Below, piece after piece: positions 26,921 to 35,700 of a DNA stretch of 63,139 nt. The stretch is from assembly GCA_024274785.1 (NCBI GenBank), contig JAJSAM010000046.1, forward strand, positions 1 to 63,139, in the 5' to 3' direction. The stretch is from Planctomycetota bacterium. Its GTDB lineage: Bacteria > Planctomycetota > JAJSAM01. Below the pieces are notes generated by a model. That model saw only the letters and a program-made list of their open reading frames with translations. It was not told the DNA's origin and searched no databases. The stretch's first letter is position 1, and each line of letters opens with the position of its first letter. Made by a program: the position numbers and the translations under genes.

Positions 26921-27103
26921 TCACAACACCCGCGTAGAGCAACTCGCCATACTCTCCCAGGGCCTTTCCCCACAGGCACTTAGGAGCAGCCGCCGGATGC
27001 CCCGGCCGCAGTCGTCGCATTCTTCAACACTCGTCTGGATTTCAGACATCGACATGCCGCTGATGTAAATCATTCCTTTATAGCAACTTAGAAAAATCTC
27101 CAT
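26921..27103 (-). CDS. Possible small cysteine-containing protein
   Basis: A 60-residue frame starting at an ATG with GGAAAGG five bases upstream. It encodes SVEECDDCGRGIRRLLLSACG among other Cys residues, suggesting a metal or iron-sulfur site if real. No homolog is recognised and the region also has to hold the promoter of the divergent operon, so this is tentative. Confidence 0.25.
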   Translation of the reverse strand: MEIFLSCYKGMIYISGMSMSEIQTSVEECDDCGRGIRRLLLSACGERPWESMASCSTRVL

Positions 27104-27116
27104 CTTTGCCTTTCCA

Positions 27117-27133
27117 TTGGTCACTGCTTTGCT
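27117..27133 (+). promoter_or_regulatory. Candidate sigma-54 promoter of the GcvH/NrfCD operon
   Basis: TTGGTCACTGCTTTGCT keeps GG and GC ten bases apart and a good TTGCT -12 element; the middle of the -24 box is poor. Transcription would start near 27144, inside the ribosome-binding region of the ATG at 27154, so either the leader is very short or the true promoter lies elsewhere. Confidence 0.35.
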
Positions 27134-27153
27134 GAGGGCAGGGTGGAGCAAAC

Positions 27154-27945
27154 ATGATGACGAATAACGGAAAACCGGACAAGCACGGCAGCCAGCCCAT
27201 CATTCCCAGGGGCGAAATCCCCTGCGTATGGATGACCGCGGGCGTCCTGAGCTTCAGGCTCTGCGATCGCAGACTCGCCTGCCGCGAGTGTCCGCTCGAG
27301 CATGCCCTCAGAAACACTCCGGAGGTTGCCGCAAGGGCGCCGGAGTCCAACCCGCGTCGGACCACCCCCGGGGGATGCCGGGTCCCGCCCGGACGGTTCT
27401 TCCACGCCGGGCACACCTGGGTGCGCCTCCTCCCCGGCGGCGAGTTCGAAGTCGGACTCGACGATTTCGGGGGGCGCGTCGCGGGGAAGGTGGAGCGAGT
27501 GAGCCTGCCGAGCACCGGGGATCACCTGACGATCGGCGAGTCCTCGGTGGGCATCGTCGGCCGGAAGACCGAGGTCAAACTTCGGGCGCCCTTCACCGGA
27601 GGGGTGAGCGGAGCGAACCGCTCCCTCGAGTCCGACCCGATGCTGGTGCGCCGCGATCCGTACAAACGCGGCTACCTGTACCGGGCCAGGCCGAGCGACC
27701 CCGCCCGGGCGCTGGCCGAGCTCATTCCGGGCGAAGCAGCTTTGGGCTGGGTAACGGAGCAGGAGATTCTGCTGCGCGCCCTGGTCGACATCGCGACCGT
27801 CCGGGCCGGCGCGACCTTCACGATGAACGACGGTGGACTGCTATCAGACGACCTTCTGGCCGGGGTGCCTCCGGTCAAGGCCGAGCGCATACGCAATTGG
27901 ATCTTCAGCGCCCCATTGACGGGGCGGGAAGCGAGAGAGAGATGA
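27154..27945 (+). CDS. GcvH-like lipoyl-domain protein with an N-terminal cysteine motif
   Basis: A 263-residue protein. Residues 20-55 carry a four-cysteine motif (PCVWMTAGVLSFRLC, ACRECPLEHALR). Residues 80-190 match the glycine-cleavage H-protein fold: HTWVRLLPGGEFEVGL, VSLPSTGDHLTIGESS and LRAPFTGGVSGANRSL, DPYKRGYLYR. A Lys in GRKTEV falls at the lipoyl-lysine position although the usual ESVKA context is lost. A C-terminal extension of about 65 residues follows. Such H-like proteins occur outside glycine cleavage, for example with heterodisulfide-type or NrfD complexes. It heads the NrfCD-like operon with an ATGA junction to the next gene. Confidence 0.75.
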   Translation: MMTNNGKPDKHGSQPIIPRGEIPCVWMTAGVLSFRLCDRRLACRECPLEHALRNTPEVAARAPESNPRRTTPGGCRVPPGRFFHAGHTWVRLLPGGEFEVGLDDFGGRVAGKVERVSLPSTGDHLTIGESSVGIVGRKTEVKLRAPFTGGVSGANRSLESDPMLVRRDPYKRGYLYRARPSDPARALAELIPGEAALGWVTEQEILLRALVDIATVRAGATFTMNDGGLLSDDLLAGVPPVKAERIRNWIFSAPLTGREARER

Positions 27946-28589
27946 GTGCAATCTTTATCGTGGGACTGATCGCGGTCCTGCTCATGACAGACTGGATTTT
28001 CCAGATGATCCGTGCGAAGCGGATGGGGACGGCGGCCGCGCCCGCTCCGCTGCCATCGCTCGTGGATCTGGCCCCGGACCCCGGCTCGTTCCACGCCAGG
28101 GGCCACACCTGGGTACGCATCGCCGATGACGGCCGCGTCCGTATCGGCATGGACCGTTTCCTCCGCCACGCGATCGGGAATGCCGACCGGGTCGAGCTTC
28201 CCGAGTCCGGTCGGAGGATCCGGAAGGGCGAGCCGCTCCTGACCGTGGTCAAGGGCGACCGTAAGCTCGCGCTTTCAAGCCCCGTGAGCGGCGACGTCGT
28301 CGCGACGAACGGGAGCAAGTCCGGACTGCGAACCGGCGAGTGGACCGTGTGCGTCGAGCCCATCCGCCTCGGTGCCGATCTCAAGGACCTCCGGATCGGC
28401 GAGGAGGCCGTGGACTGGATCCGGAAGGAAGCGGCGCGTTTCCGCGAGTTCATCGTGGACGGCTTCGCCGCCGCGCCGGCGATGGCCACCCTGCCCGACG
28501 GTGGTGAGCCCGCCAACGGTGTCCTGAACCTGCTGCCGGAAGAGCAATGGACCGAGTTCGAAGCTGAGTTCCTCGCCGAAGACGACTGA
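27942..28589 (+). CDS. Membrane-anchored GcvH-like protein lacking the lipoyl lysine
   Basis: A 215-residue protein with an N-terminal membrane helix (MSAIFIVGLIAVLLMTDWIF) and a second H-protein-like domain (HTWVRIADDGRVRIGMDRFL, VELPESGRRIRKGEP, LALSSPVSGDVVATNGS). At the lipoyl-lysine column the residue appears to be Asp (KGDRK), so it is probably not lipoylated and may act as a scaffold. It lies between the first GcvH-like gene, which it overlaps, and the iron-sulfur subunit 18 bases downstream. Confidence 0.75.
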   Translation: MSAIFIVGLIAVLLMTDWIFQMIRAKRMGTAAAPAPLPSLVDLAPDPGSFHARGHTWVRIADDGRVRIGMDRFLRHAIGNADRVELPESGRRIRKGEPLLTVVKGDRKLALSSPVSGDVVATNGSKSGLRTGEWTVCVEPIRLGADLKDLRIGEEAVDWIRKEAARFREFIVDGFAAAPAMATLPDGGEPANGVLNLLPEEQWTEFEAEFLAEDD

Positions 28590-28607
28590 GGGAGATCAGG
28601 TATCGCC

Positions 28608-29399
28608 ATGAGTTACGCACTTCTATACGACGGAACGGAATGTGTGCAGTGCGGAGTCTGCCTGACCGCCTGCAAGATGATGTGGGATCTGCCGGAAGAG
28701 GTCGATGTGGACCGTCTCTCGGAGAACACCCTGACCACCCTCGAGGTGCATGACGGACATCCCGTCCGCAAGATGTGCATGCACTGCGACGAGCCGGCCT
28801 GTGCAAGTGTCTGCCCGGTCGGCGCCCTCGAGAAGACGAAGGAAGGCCCGGTCAACTACCACCCCGACAAGTGCATCGGCTGTCGGTACTGCATGATGGC
28901 CTGCCCGTTCTCGATCCCGAAGTACGAGTGGTCGAGTGCCCTTCCGCGAGTCCGGAAGTGCGTGATGTGCTTTGACCGCGTGGAGAAGGGCAAAGTCCCG
29001 GCCTGCACGCTTCCCTGCAAGGTCGGAGCGATGAAGTTCGGGGATCGGGATGAGCTTCTCGCCGAGGCGAAGCAGCGCATTCGCAACAACCCGGACCGGT
29101 ACTACGACCACATCTACGGCGAGAAGGAAGCGGGGGGCACCGGGGTCCTGTACATCGGCGCGGTGGCGCCGGAGAAGCTCGGCCTGCCGATGACGGTTCC
29201 GACGGAGCCCCTTCCGCAGTTCACCTGGCGTGTGCTCGAGAAGCTCCCGGGCGTCGTGGCCGTGGGTGCGTCCTTCTGCATGGGGATGTGGTGGCTGATC
29301 AACCGCCGCGACAAGATCCGGGAAGAGGACCTCGAGGCCATCACCACCGGCCGTTCCACCGCGGAAACAGGGCACGAGCTCGAGGAGGTGCAGTCATGA
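28608..29399 (+). CDS. Ferredoxin-like iron-sulfur subunit (NrfC/HybA/PsrB type)
   Basis: A 263-residue electron-transfer subunit with four cysteine clusters for [4Fe-4S] centres: CVQCGVCLTAC, CMHCDEPACASVCPVG, CIGCRYCMMACPF and CVMCFDRVEKGKVPAC with CKVG. A C-terminal hydrophobic segment (VVAVGASFCMGMWWLI, about residues 214-230) may anchor it, as in HybA. No Tat signal precedes the first cluster, so it may face the cytoplasm. The stop overlaps the NrfD start (ATGA). Together with NrfD it would exchange electrons between the quinone pool and an unidentified partner. Confidence 0.93.
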   Translation: MSYALLYDGTECVQCGVCLTACKMMWDLPEEVDVDRLSENTLTTLEVHDGHPVRKMCMHCDEPACASVCPVGALEKTKEGPVNYHPDKCIGCRYCMMACPFSIPKYEWSSALPRVRKCVMCFDRVEKGKVPACTLPCKVGAMKFGDRDELLAEAKQRIRNNPDRYYDHIYGEKEAGGTGVLYIGAVAPEKLGLPMTVPTEPLPQFTWRVLEKLPGVVAVGASFCMGMWWLINRRDKIREEDLEAITTGRSTAETGHELEEVQS

Positions 29400-30565
29400 G
29401 TGGCCCGATCCACCTCCGCCAGGGAATCCAGCTCCCCCTGGCCGGGGGCTTCACCCTTCCCCGCTTCTTCTTCTGGAAGTCTCTCGGGGCCGTGATCCTG
29501 GCCGTCGGAATCTACGCCACCATCACGCGGTTCTGGTACGGCCTCGGCGCCACGACGAACCTGACCGACCAGACGCCCTGGGGGATCTGGGTCGCGTTCG
29601 ACGTGCTCTGCGGTGTCGGCCTCGCCGCCGGTGGCTTCACCATCACCGCGGCGGTCTATCTCTTCGGGCTGAAGCACCTCCGCCCGATCGCCCGGCCCGC
29701 CGTGCTGACCGCCTACCTCGGTTACACGCTGGTCAGCGCCGGGCTCATCTTCGACCTCGGAAAGCCCATGAACATCTGGCACCCGCTGGTCATGTGGAAC
29801 CCGCACTCGGTGATGTTCGAGGTGGCGTGGTGCGTAATGCTCTACTCCACCGTGTTGACGCTCGAGTTCAGCCCGATGCTCTTCGAGAAGCTCGGCTGGC
29901 ACAAGCCCGCGGCGGTGGTGAAGAAGCTGACCATCCCGCTGGTGCTCGCCGGCGTGCTGCTCTCGACGATGCACCAGTCGTCGCTGGGTTCGGTCTTCCT
30001 CATCATGCCGACGAAGCTGCACCCGCTCTGGTACTCCTCCATGCTGCCGGTGTTCTTCTTCGTCTCCTCGATCGCCGTGGGACTCGCCATGGTCATCTTC
30101 GAGAGCTACCTCTCCTATCGCTTCCTCGGCCACCGGCTCAAGAAGGACGTTCTGATGAGCGTGGCTCGCGGCGGCGTGGTGGTCCTCGGCGTCTACCTGA
30201 TGCTGCGGATCGTGGACATGCTCTACCGGGGCGTCTTCCCCCTGCTCTTCGAGCCCGGGATCGAAGCCCCACTCTTCATCGCCGAGTTGGTCGGCGGCGC
30301 GCTGATCCCGATGCTGCTGTTCGCGAACTACCGGGTCCGCCAGAGCCGCAAGGGCCTGTTCTTCGCGGCGACACTGGTCGTCCTCGGCTTCGTCCTCGGC
30401 CGCCTGAATGTCGCCCTGACCGGCTTCGAGGCGAGTTCGGGAGAGTCGTACTTCCCGTCCTGGCAGGAGCTCTCGATCACCCTGATGCTGGTCGTCGTCG
30501 GCTTCATGGCCTTTGGCCTGGCCGCCAAGCACCTCCCGGTCTTCGGAAGCCACAAGGCACATTAG
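29396..30565 (+). CDS. Polysulfide reductase NrfD/PsrC-family membrane subunit
   Basis: A 389-residue protein with about ten membrane segments, e.g. WKSLGAVILAVGIYATI, WVAFDVLCGVGLAAGGF, VAWCVMLYSTVLTLEF and FFAATLVVLGFVLGRL. The NrfD signature region WGIWVAFDVLCGVGLAAGG and the LGSVFLIMPTKLHPLWY segment are recognisable. These proteins bind quinone without heme and can be electrogenic. The operon lacks a molybdopterin subunit and a cytochrome, so the electron partner is unknown; the nearby octaheme/Rieske operon is one candidate. Confidence 0.93.
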   Translation: MSGPIHLRQGIQLPLAGGFTLPRFFFWKSLGAVILAVGIYATITRFWYGLGATTNLTDQTPWGIWVAFDVLCGVGLAAGGFTITAAVYLFGLKHLRPIARPAVLTAYLGYTLVSAGLIFDLGKPMNIWHPLVMWNPHSVMFEVAWCVMLYSTVLTLEFSPMLFEKLGWHKPAAVVKKLTIPLVLAGVLLSTMHQSSLGSVFLIMPTKLHPLWYSSMLPVFFFVSSIAVGLAMVIFESYLSYRFLGHRLKKDVLMSVARGGVVVLGVYLMLRIVDMLYRGVFPLLFEPGIEAPLFIAELVGGALIPMLLFANYRVRQSRKGLFFAATLVVLGFVLGRLNVALTGFEASSGESYFPSWQELSITLMLVVVGFMAFGLAAKHLPVFGSHKAH

Positions 30566-30600
30566 CCAGTTCACTGGAAACGGGGGTCACCCCCCTTCTC

Positions 30601-30630
30601 AACGGGCCCGGTCGAAAGACCGGGCCCGTT
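30601..30630. terminator. Bidirectional hairpin terminator between nrfD-like and archaemetzincin genes
   Basis: AACGGGCCCGGTC and GACCGGGCCCGTT form a perfect 13-bp stem closed by a GAAA tetraloop. It lies between convergent genes and could end both transcripts. Confidence 0.75.
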
Positions 30631-30687
30631 GTCGTCCCGGTATCAGATTTCCAGCATCTTCCGCTCAATGCCGATGCGGCGCCCCGA

Positions 30688-31212
30688 CTACCCGACAAGG
30701 CGGGCGCACTCGGAGCACAGGGTCGCCCGCTTCAGATCCACCTCTCCTGCGTTCGTCGAGGCCCGCATCGCGCAGTCCGGGTTTCGACAATGCACGAGGC
30801 CGAAGGTGTGGCCGACCTCGTGGAGAGCCTCCTTCACCGCGCGCTCGATCAGGAGGGACGGGTCCGGCGGGAGGCCGTAGAACGTCGGGCGCAGCCGGGC
30901 CAGCGAGAAGACTGCTCCAGGGCCACCGACCTGGGCCTCGCCGAACACGAAGGTCAGGATGGGGATGAAGAGGTCGCCCTCGGTGACTCCCAGGATGCGA
31001 TCGCCTTCTCCGGGCCCGGCGGTTTTCACCAGAAGATCCAGCAGAGGCGTCGAGTGGTACTGGCCCCGCTCCTCATCCCACACCTCCTCCGGATCCACCG
31101 GAAGAGTGGCCAGTTCCACCGTGAGCGGCAGCACGGCCTCGATTCCCTCCGCCACCGCCGGGATCAATCCCCGGTCGAGCGCCGAAAGCGGTGAGAGGAG
31201 CAACCGGGGCAT
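30688..31212 (-). CDS. amzA: Archaemetzincin-type zinc metallopeptidase
   Basis: A 174-residue protein with the archaemetzincin signature HEVGHTFGLVHC, then CAM and the second cysteine pair LCSECARL. The three His ligands plus four Cys fit the AmzA family, which has one catalytic and one structural zinc. The N-terminal half (MPRLLLSPLSALDR) matches the usual start of the family. Cellular substrate unknown. Its start lies five bases after the stop of the sigma-54 regulator gene, so both are probably co-transcribed. Confidence 0.88.
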   Translation of the reverse strand: MPRLLLSPLSALDRGLIPAVAEGIEAVLPLTVELATLPVDPEEVWDEERGQYHSTPLLDLLVKTAGPGEGDRILGVTEGDLFIPILTFVFGEAQVGGPGAVFSLARLRPTFYGLPPDPSLLIERAVKEALHEVGHTFGLVHCRNPDCAMRASTNAGEVDLKRATLCSECARLVG

Positions 31213-31217
31213 GCGGC

Positions 31218-32561
31218 CTATCCCCGCTTCAGGTCGTACTTCTTGATCTTGTTGTAGAGCGTGACGCGGTCGATCTCGAGTTCCCGGGCGGCTCGGGAGA
31301 CGTTGCCGCCGTGCTCGTCGAGGACGCGCTGGATGTGGAGTTTCTCCATGGAGGCGAGGGAGGTGGCGCCGGGAGGGGGAGCGACGCCGGCGGAACCGGG
31401 AGCAGTGAGCGGCAGATCCTTCGCCAGGATGACCGGCGGCACCCCCACGACCAGCGCACGCTCCAGCGCGTTCTCCAGTTCGCGGACGTTGCCCGGCCAC
31501 TGGTGCGCGCAGAGCCGTCTCATCGCTTCCGGCTCGATCTCCTCGAAGCGACGGCTCATCTGGTTCGACAGGCACCGGAGGAAATGCATGGCGAGCAGCG
31601 GGACGTCGCCTTCCCGTTCGCGGAGGGGCGGCACCGGAATCGTGACCACGTTCAGGCGATAGAAGAGGTCCTGCCGGAACGTCCCCTCCCGCACCATCTC
31701 TTCGAGGTTCCGGTGGGTCGCGGCGATCACCCGGAAATCGGTGTGGATCGACTGCTGGCCCCCGAGCCGGGTGAACGTGTGGTCCTCCAGCACGCGGAGC
31801 AGGTCCACCTGCGTCTTCTTGCTGATCTCCCCGATCTCGTCGAGGAAAAGAGTCCCCCCGTCGGCCAGTTCCAGCTTCCCCTTCCGGCGATACTGCGCTC
31901 CGGTAAAGGCGCCTTTCTCGTGGCCGAACAGCTCCGACTCCATCAGGGAGTCGGGCAGCGCACCGCAGGACACCGGGACGATGGGCATGTAACGCCGGGG
32001 ACTCGCGGCGTGGACCGCACGGGCGATCAGTTCCTTCCCGGTGCCGGATTCGCCGAGGATCAGCACGGTGGAGTCGGTGCTCGCCACGGTGCGCACCAGT
32101 TCCAGCGTCTTCTTGATCCCGCTCGACTCTCCGACGATGTCGCCGAAGTCGGAGACCTCCGCGAGGGACTGCTTCAGCTGGATATTCTCCGCCACCAGGC
32201 CGCGGTGCTCGAGGGCCTTTTCCACCAGGCGCGAGAGATCGTCCGGATCGAACGGCTTCTTCACGAAATCCCAGGCGCCCCGCTTCAGGGCCCGGACCGC
32301 GTAGTCCACCGTGGCGTAGCCGGTCATGATGATCACGACCGTGGTGGGCGCCCCCTCCTTCACCCGGTCCAGCAGTTCGAGACCGTCCATGCCCGGCATG
32401 CGGATATCCGCCAGCATGATATCGAAGGAGCGCTCGACGAGTCGGGCGAGCGCCTCCTTGCCGTCGGTGGCGACCTCGACCTCGTAGCCATAGTCCCCGA
32501 ACCAGCGTCGCAGGGACTCCTGCACGACCTTCTCGTCGTCCACTACCAGGATGCTCGGCAC
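31218..32561 (-). CDS. Sigma-54 dependent response regulator (NtrC family)
   Basis: A 447-residue protein: receiver domain (VVDDEKV, phosphoacceptor in MLADIRMPGMDG, Lys in FVKKPFDPDD), AAA+ domain with Walker A GESGTGKE, an intact GAFTGA loop, Walker [12 protein letters not shown], and a C-terminal Fis-type HTH (AARELEIDRVTLYNKIKKYD). The GTG at 32561 has GGGAGG six bases upstream, so the longer ORF start at 32603 is unlikely. No kinase gene is adjacent; one of the heme kinases could serve it. It is coupled to the archaemetzincin gene. Confidence 0.92.
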   Translation of the reverse strand: MPSILVVDDEKVVQESLRRWFGDYGYEVEVATDGKEALARLVERSFDIMLADIRMPGMDGLELLDRVKEGAPTTVVIIMTGYATVDYAVRALKRGAWDFVKKPFDPDDLSRLVEKALEHRGLVAENIQLKQSLAEVSDFGDIVGESSGIKKTLELVRTVASTDSTVLILGESGTGKELIARAVHAASPRRYMPIVPVSCGALPDSLMESELFGHEKGAFTGAQYRRKGKLELADGGTLFLDEIGEISKKTQVDLLRVLEDHTFTRLGGQQSIHTDFRVIAATHRNLEEMVREGTFRQDLFYRLNVVTIPVPPLREREGDVPLLAMHFLRCLSNQMSRRFEEIEPEAMRRLCAHQWPGNVRELENALERALVVGVPPVILAKDLPLTAPGSAGVAPPPGATSLASMEKLHIQRVLDEHGGNVSRAARELEIDRVTLYNKIKKYDLKRG

Positions 32562-32616
32562 TCCGGTCCTCCCGGGCCCGGCGAAAGGCCCTGCCACCCC
32601 CACTTGCAGGGGATCA

Positions 32617-32634
32617 TATTACGACATAGTAATA
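32617..32634. promoter_or_regulatory. AT-rich palindrome upstream of the sigma-54 regulator gene
   Basis: TATTAC-GACATA-GTAATA stands out in otherwise GC-rich DNA 56 bases upstream of the GTG start at 32561. It may be an operator or overlap the promoter of the regulator/archaemetzincin unit. Confidence 0.35.
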
Positions 32635-32771
32635 CCTACCAGGATCCGGACGCAGTGTTTACAGAGGGTGTCAGCACGGATTCCGCGGCCCTTCGCAGTG
32701 ATCGTCGGCCACGATGCCGCAATCGTGCGCCTCCTCAACCGAACACTGTCCGACCGGGGCGCGCCTGGCGT

Positions 32772-35700
32772 CTACCGGAAATCGAAAACCGGCTCCTTCT
32801 CCTTCCACCATTTTTCAAGCGGAAGCAGGGCGGCGTTGCGCTCCTCCCCGGATCCGGCGGGATCGTAACCTTCGGGGCGCTTGCCGGTCAGGACGAAGAG
32901 GCCGGCCCAGGCGGCCTCGCGCACGCCCCGGTCGGAATCCCGCATGGCGGCGATCAACGCCGGGATAACGGCCTTCCGCCTCACGCGTCCGAGTTCCACG
33001 GCGGCCTGCTCCCGAACGAGCGGAGTGCCGGTTCTCAGCAGATCGAGGGCGCCATCGAGATCCCCCAGGCCGACGAGGATCTGCAGGGCGAGAAGCTGCT
33101 CGCGCTCCGGCGCCCGGGAGTCGCGCGCCTTCGCGATGTCCGGCGAAAGCGCCTCGATCGCAGCGGCCGCGTCCTTCCGGTAGAGGGTCCGGAGCTTGCG
33201 CATCAGGTCCGGAATCTCCGGGGCCGCCGCGTTGCGCAGATCCTCGACGATCATCCGGGCCGTCTTCGCCGCGGGCTTCTTCGCCGGCAGCACTCCCTTC
33301 TTTGCCATGACCAGGACCTTCTTCATCACCGCCCGCAACTCGTCGTCCTGCTCGGGAGGCAGGTCCGGCTCGGCGAGCGCCGCGCGGAAGTCATCCACGG
33401 CCCCCCGGACATCGCCCAACTCGAATCGGGCGTACCCCCGTTCGGCCAGGGCGAGCGGGCTTCGCGGGAAGATCTCGAGCGCGCGGTCCAGGGCCCTCTG
33501 CGCTGACTCGTGACGGCCGAGGCGATTGCGCGCCCGACCGAGCCAGGTCCAGGCGAGGTCACCCTTGAAGGCGTTGTTCAAAGCCGCCGCGCCCTTGAAG
33601 ATGCGCTCCGCCTTCCGGACATCCCCCCGCTTCATCTCCAGCAGGCCGAGGGACATCTGCCAGCCGTAGATAGCGTTGACCCGGAGGTAGCGGGCCGACT
33701 CGTCGGCGGGGTTCAGCTTCACGGCCCGGTCGTAGGCCTCCAGGGCCTCCCGGTATAACTTCTCCTGTCCCCGGCGATCACCGATGGTCCCGAGGAACGC
33801 GGACCGCTCCTTCAGATGCCGCGCCCTGAGGAACGCCTGGCCGCCCTCGAAGTATCGACCGATCGCCTCTTCGAGCGCGTCCCATTCCTCCGGCGGCACC
33901 GTGTCGGCCTTCACGAACGGGGCGATCGGCCGCCGCAGGTGGTACAGGACCGCCAGGTTGTCCGCCGCGAACGTGTTCGGCCACTTGTAGGGCACCGGCC
34001 GGAACTCCATCAGCGGGTGCTCGTCGGTCATGACCTTCGCATCTTTCAGTTTCGCGCGGAGTTCCGCACCACCGTTGACAAAGGTGTTCAGGACGAGGAC
34101 CGGATCGCGGAAGCCGATCTCCTCGAGGTCCCGCTCGACGGCGGGCGCGGCCATGCGCTTCTTCAGCCGGGTGTAGTCCACCGAGAACGGTTCCTTCGTG
34201 CCGATGACGAGGGAGGTCCCTTCCACGAACCAGAGTGATGTCTCCGGGAACACCTCGACGAAAGAACGGAGCAGCATCTTGTAGTCATCGCTCGACATGG
34301 CGTGGATGGGGATCCACTGGCACATCACGCCGCCCTCGGCAAGGCGCTCCCGGCAGAGCTCGTAGAAGTCCTTCGTGTAGAGGTTGACCGCGCCCGGGGT
34401 GTACGGCATCAGCGGCTCGAGAGTGATGATGTCCCACTTGCGCTTCGCCCGGAGCAGGAAGTTGCGCCCGTCGTCGATATGCACCTCGAACTCGAACGGG
34501 TGCTTGCGGGTGAGGATGTTCTTGTTCACCGAGGCGAAGAACGGCGCCTGTTCGAGCACCTCGGGACAGATCTCCACGAGGTCGAGCCGGCCGATGGGAT
34601 GTACCGTCGTGGAGCCGGCGGTGGTCCCGGTACCGAAGCAGATGACGAGGACCTCCGAGCCCTCCCATCGTTCGGAAAGCAACAGGGGCAGATGCGCCAG
34701 CATCCGCATGTACTTGTACTGCGGCCCGGTGGCGGCGGCCTGGAACTCGTCGGTGTAGACCGCCCGGATGCCGTTCCGGACATCCTCGACGACGCTCACC
34801 TCGGCGTAGGCGCCCCGCTTGTAGGAGAGCAGTCTGCGCTCGATTTTCCGCTCGCCCTTGAACACGTGGGAACGCAGTACGAAGGGTACCCCCGGCTTCG
34901 CGAGCACCACGAGGACCACCATTCCCACCACCGCCGGCACGCCGACGAACAGACCGCGCCGACCGAGCAGCAGGAGGCCGGTCAAGGCGGCGATGAACAC
35001 GAAGATCGCAGCGCCGGTGGCCATGCCGGTGAGCTGGGTCAGGAGCAGCCCGCCCGAGATCGCGCCGATGACGGAACCGAGGGTATTGACGGCGTAGACC
35101 GTGCCGATCCGGGAGCCGATCTCTCCGGCGTGACGCGTGGCCATCCGCGCCACCGCGGGGAAGATACCTCCCATGACCAGCGCCGGCGGGAAGAGCACGA
35201 TGAACGAGGCCAGAAACAGGCTCGCGGCGTGGTGGTTCCGCCAGTCATCGAAGATCCCGGCGGTGACGTCCTTCGCCCAGTTCGTGACCTCGAAATGATG
35301 GGTCAGGGTGAGGAGCACTCCCGCGGAGACGAGCGCGGAGAGCAGGAACAGGACGCCCACGTAGGCGCGGAGATTCTTCAGGCGGTTGGCGATCAACCCG
35401 GAGAAGAGCGCGCCGAGCGACAGGCCGGCGAGGAACGTGGTCAGCATCGCCGCGAAAGTGTAGGTGAAGCCTTCGAGGAAGAAGACGAGCATTCGCGTCC
35501 AGAGCACCTCGCTCCCGAGGGAGATGAGGCCGGAGGCGAAGGCGGCCATGAGGGCGAGCCGCGGCAGCGGAATCGTCGCCGATCCGGGGTCGGTTTTGTC
35601 GGGCTCCGCGGGTTCCACGACCGGTTCGAGCGGGCCGACCTTGATGGAAAGCAGGAAGGCCGCCGCGGCGATCGCCAGATTCACCACCGCCGCGGCGAGG

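Larger units (their letters stand above)
26798..27153. other. Divergent intergenic region between heme kinase and GcvH/NrfCD operons
   Basis: Contains an AT-richer patch near 27060-27115, a candidate sigma-54 box at 27117-27133 and a possible 60-codon cysteine-containing reading frame on the minus strand (26921-27103). No TGCAAC/GTTGCA palindromes like those at 20120-20171 are seen. Confidence 0.5.

Noticed and set aside
27154..28589. Glycine cleavage system H proteins
   Set aside because: No gcvT or gcvP genes nearby, the lipoyl-site context is lost, and both are embedded in an FeS/NrfD operon.
32690..32770. Receiver-like fragment (VIVGHDAAIVRLLNRTLSDRG) on the plus strand
   Set aside because: Only about 25 residues resemble a receiver start, with no phosphoacceptor region, and the frame runs into the end of the large fusion gene.
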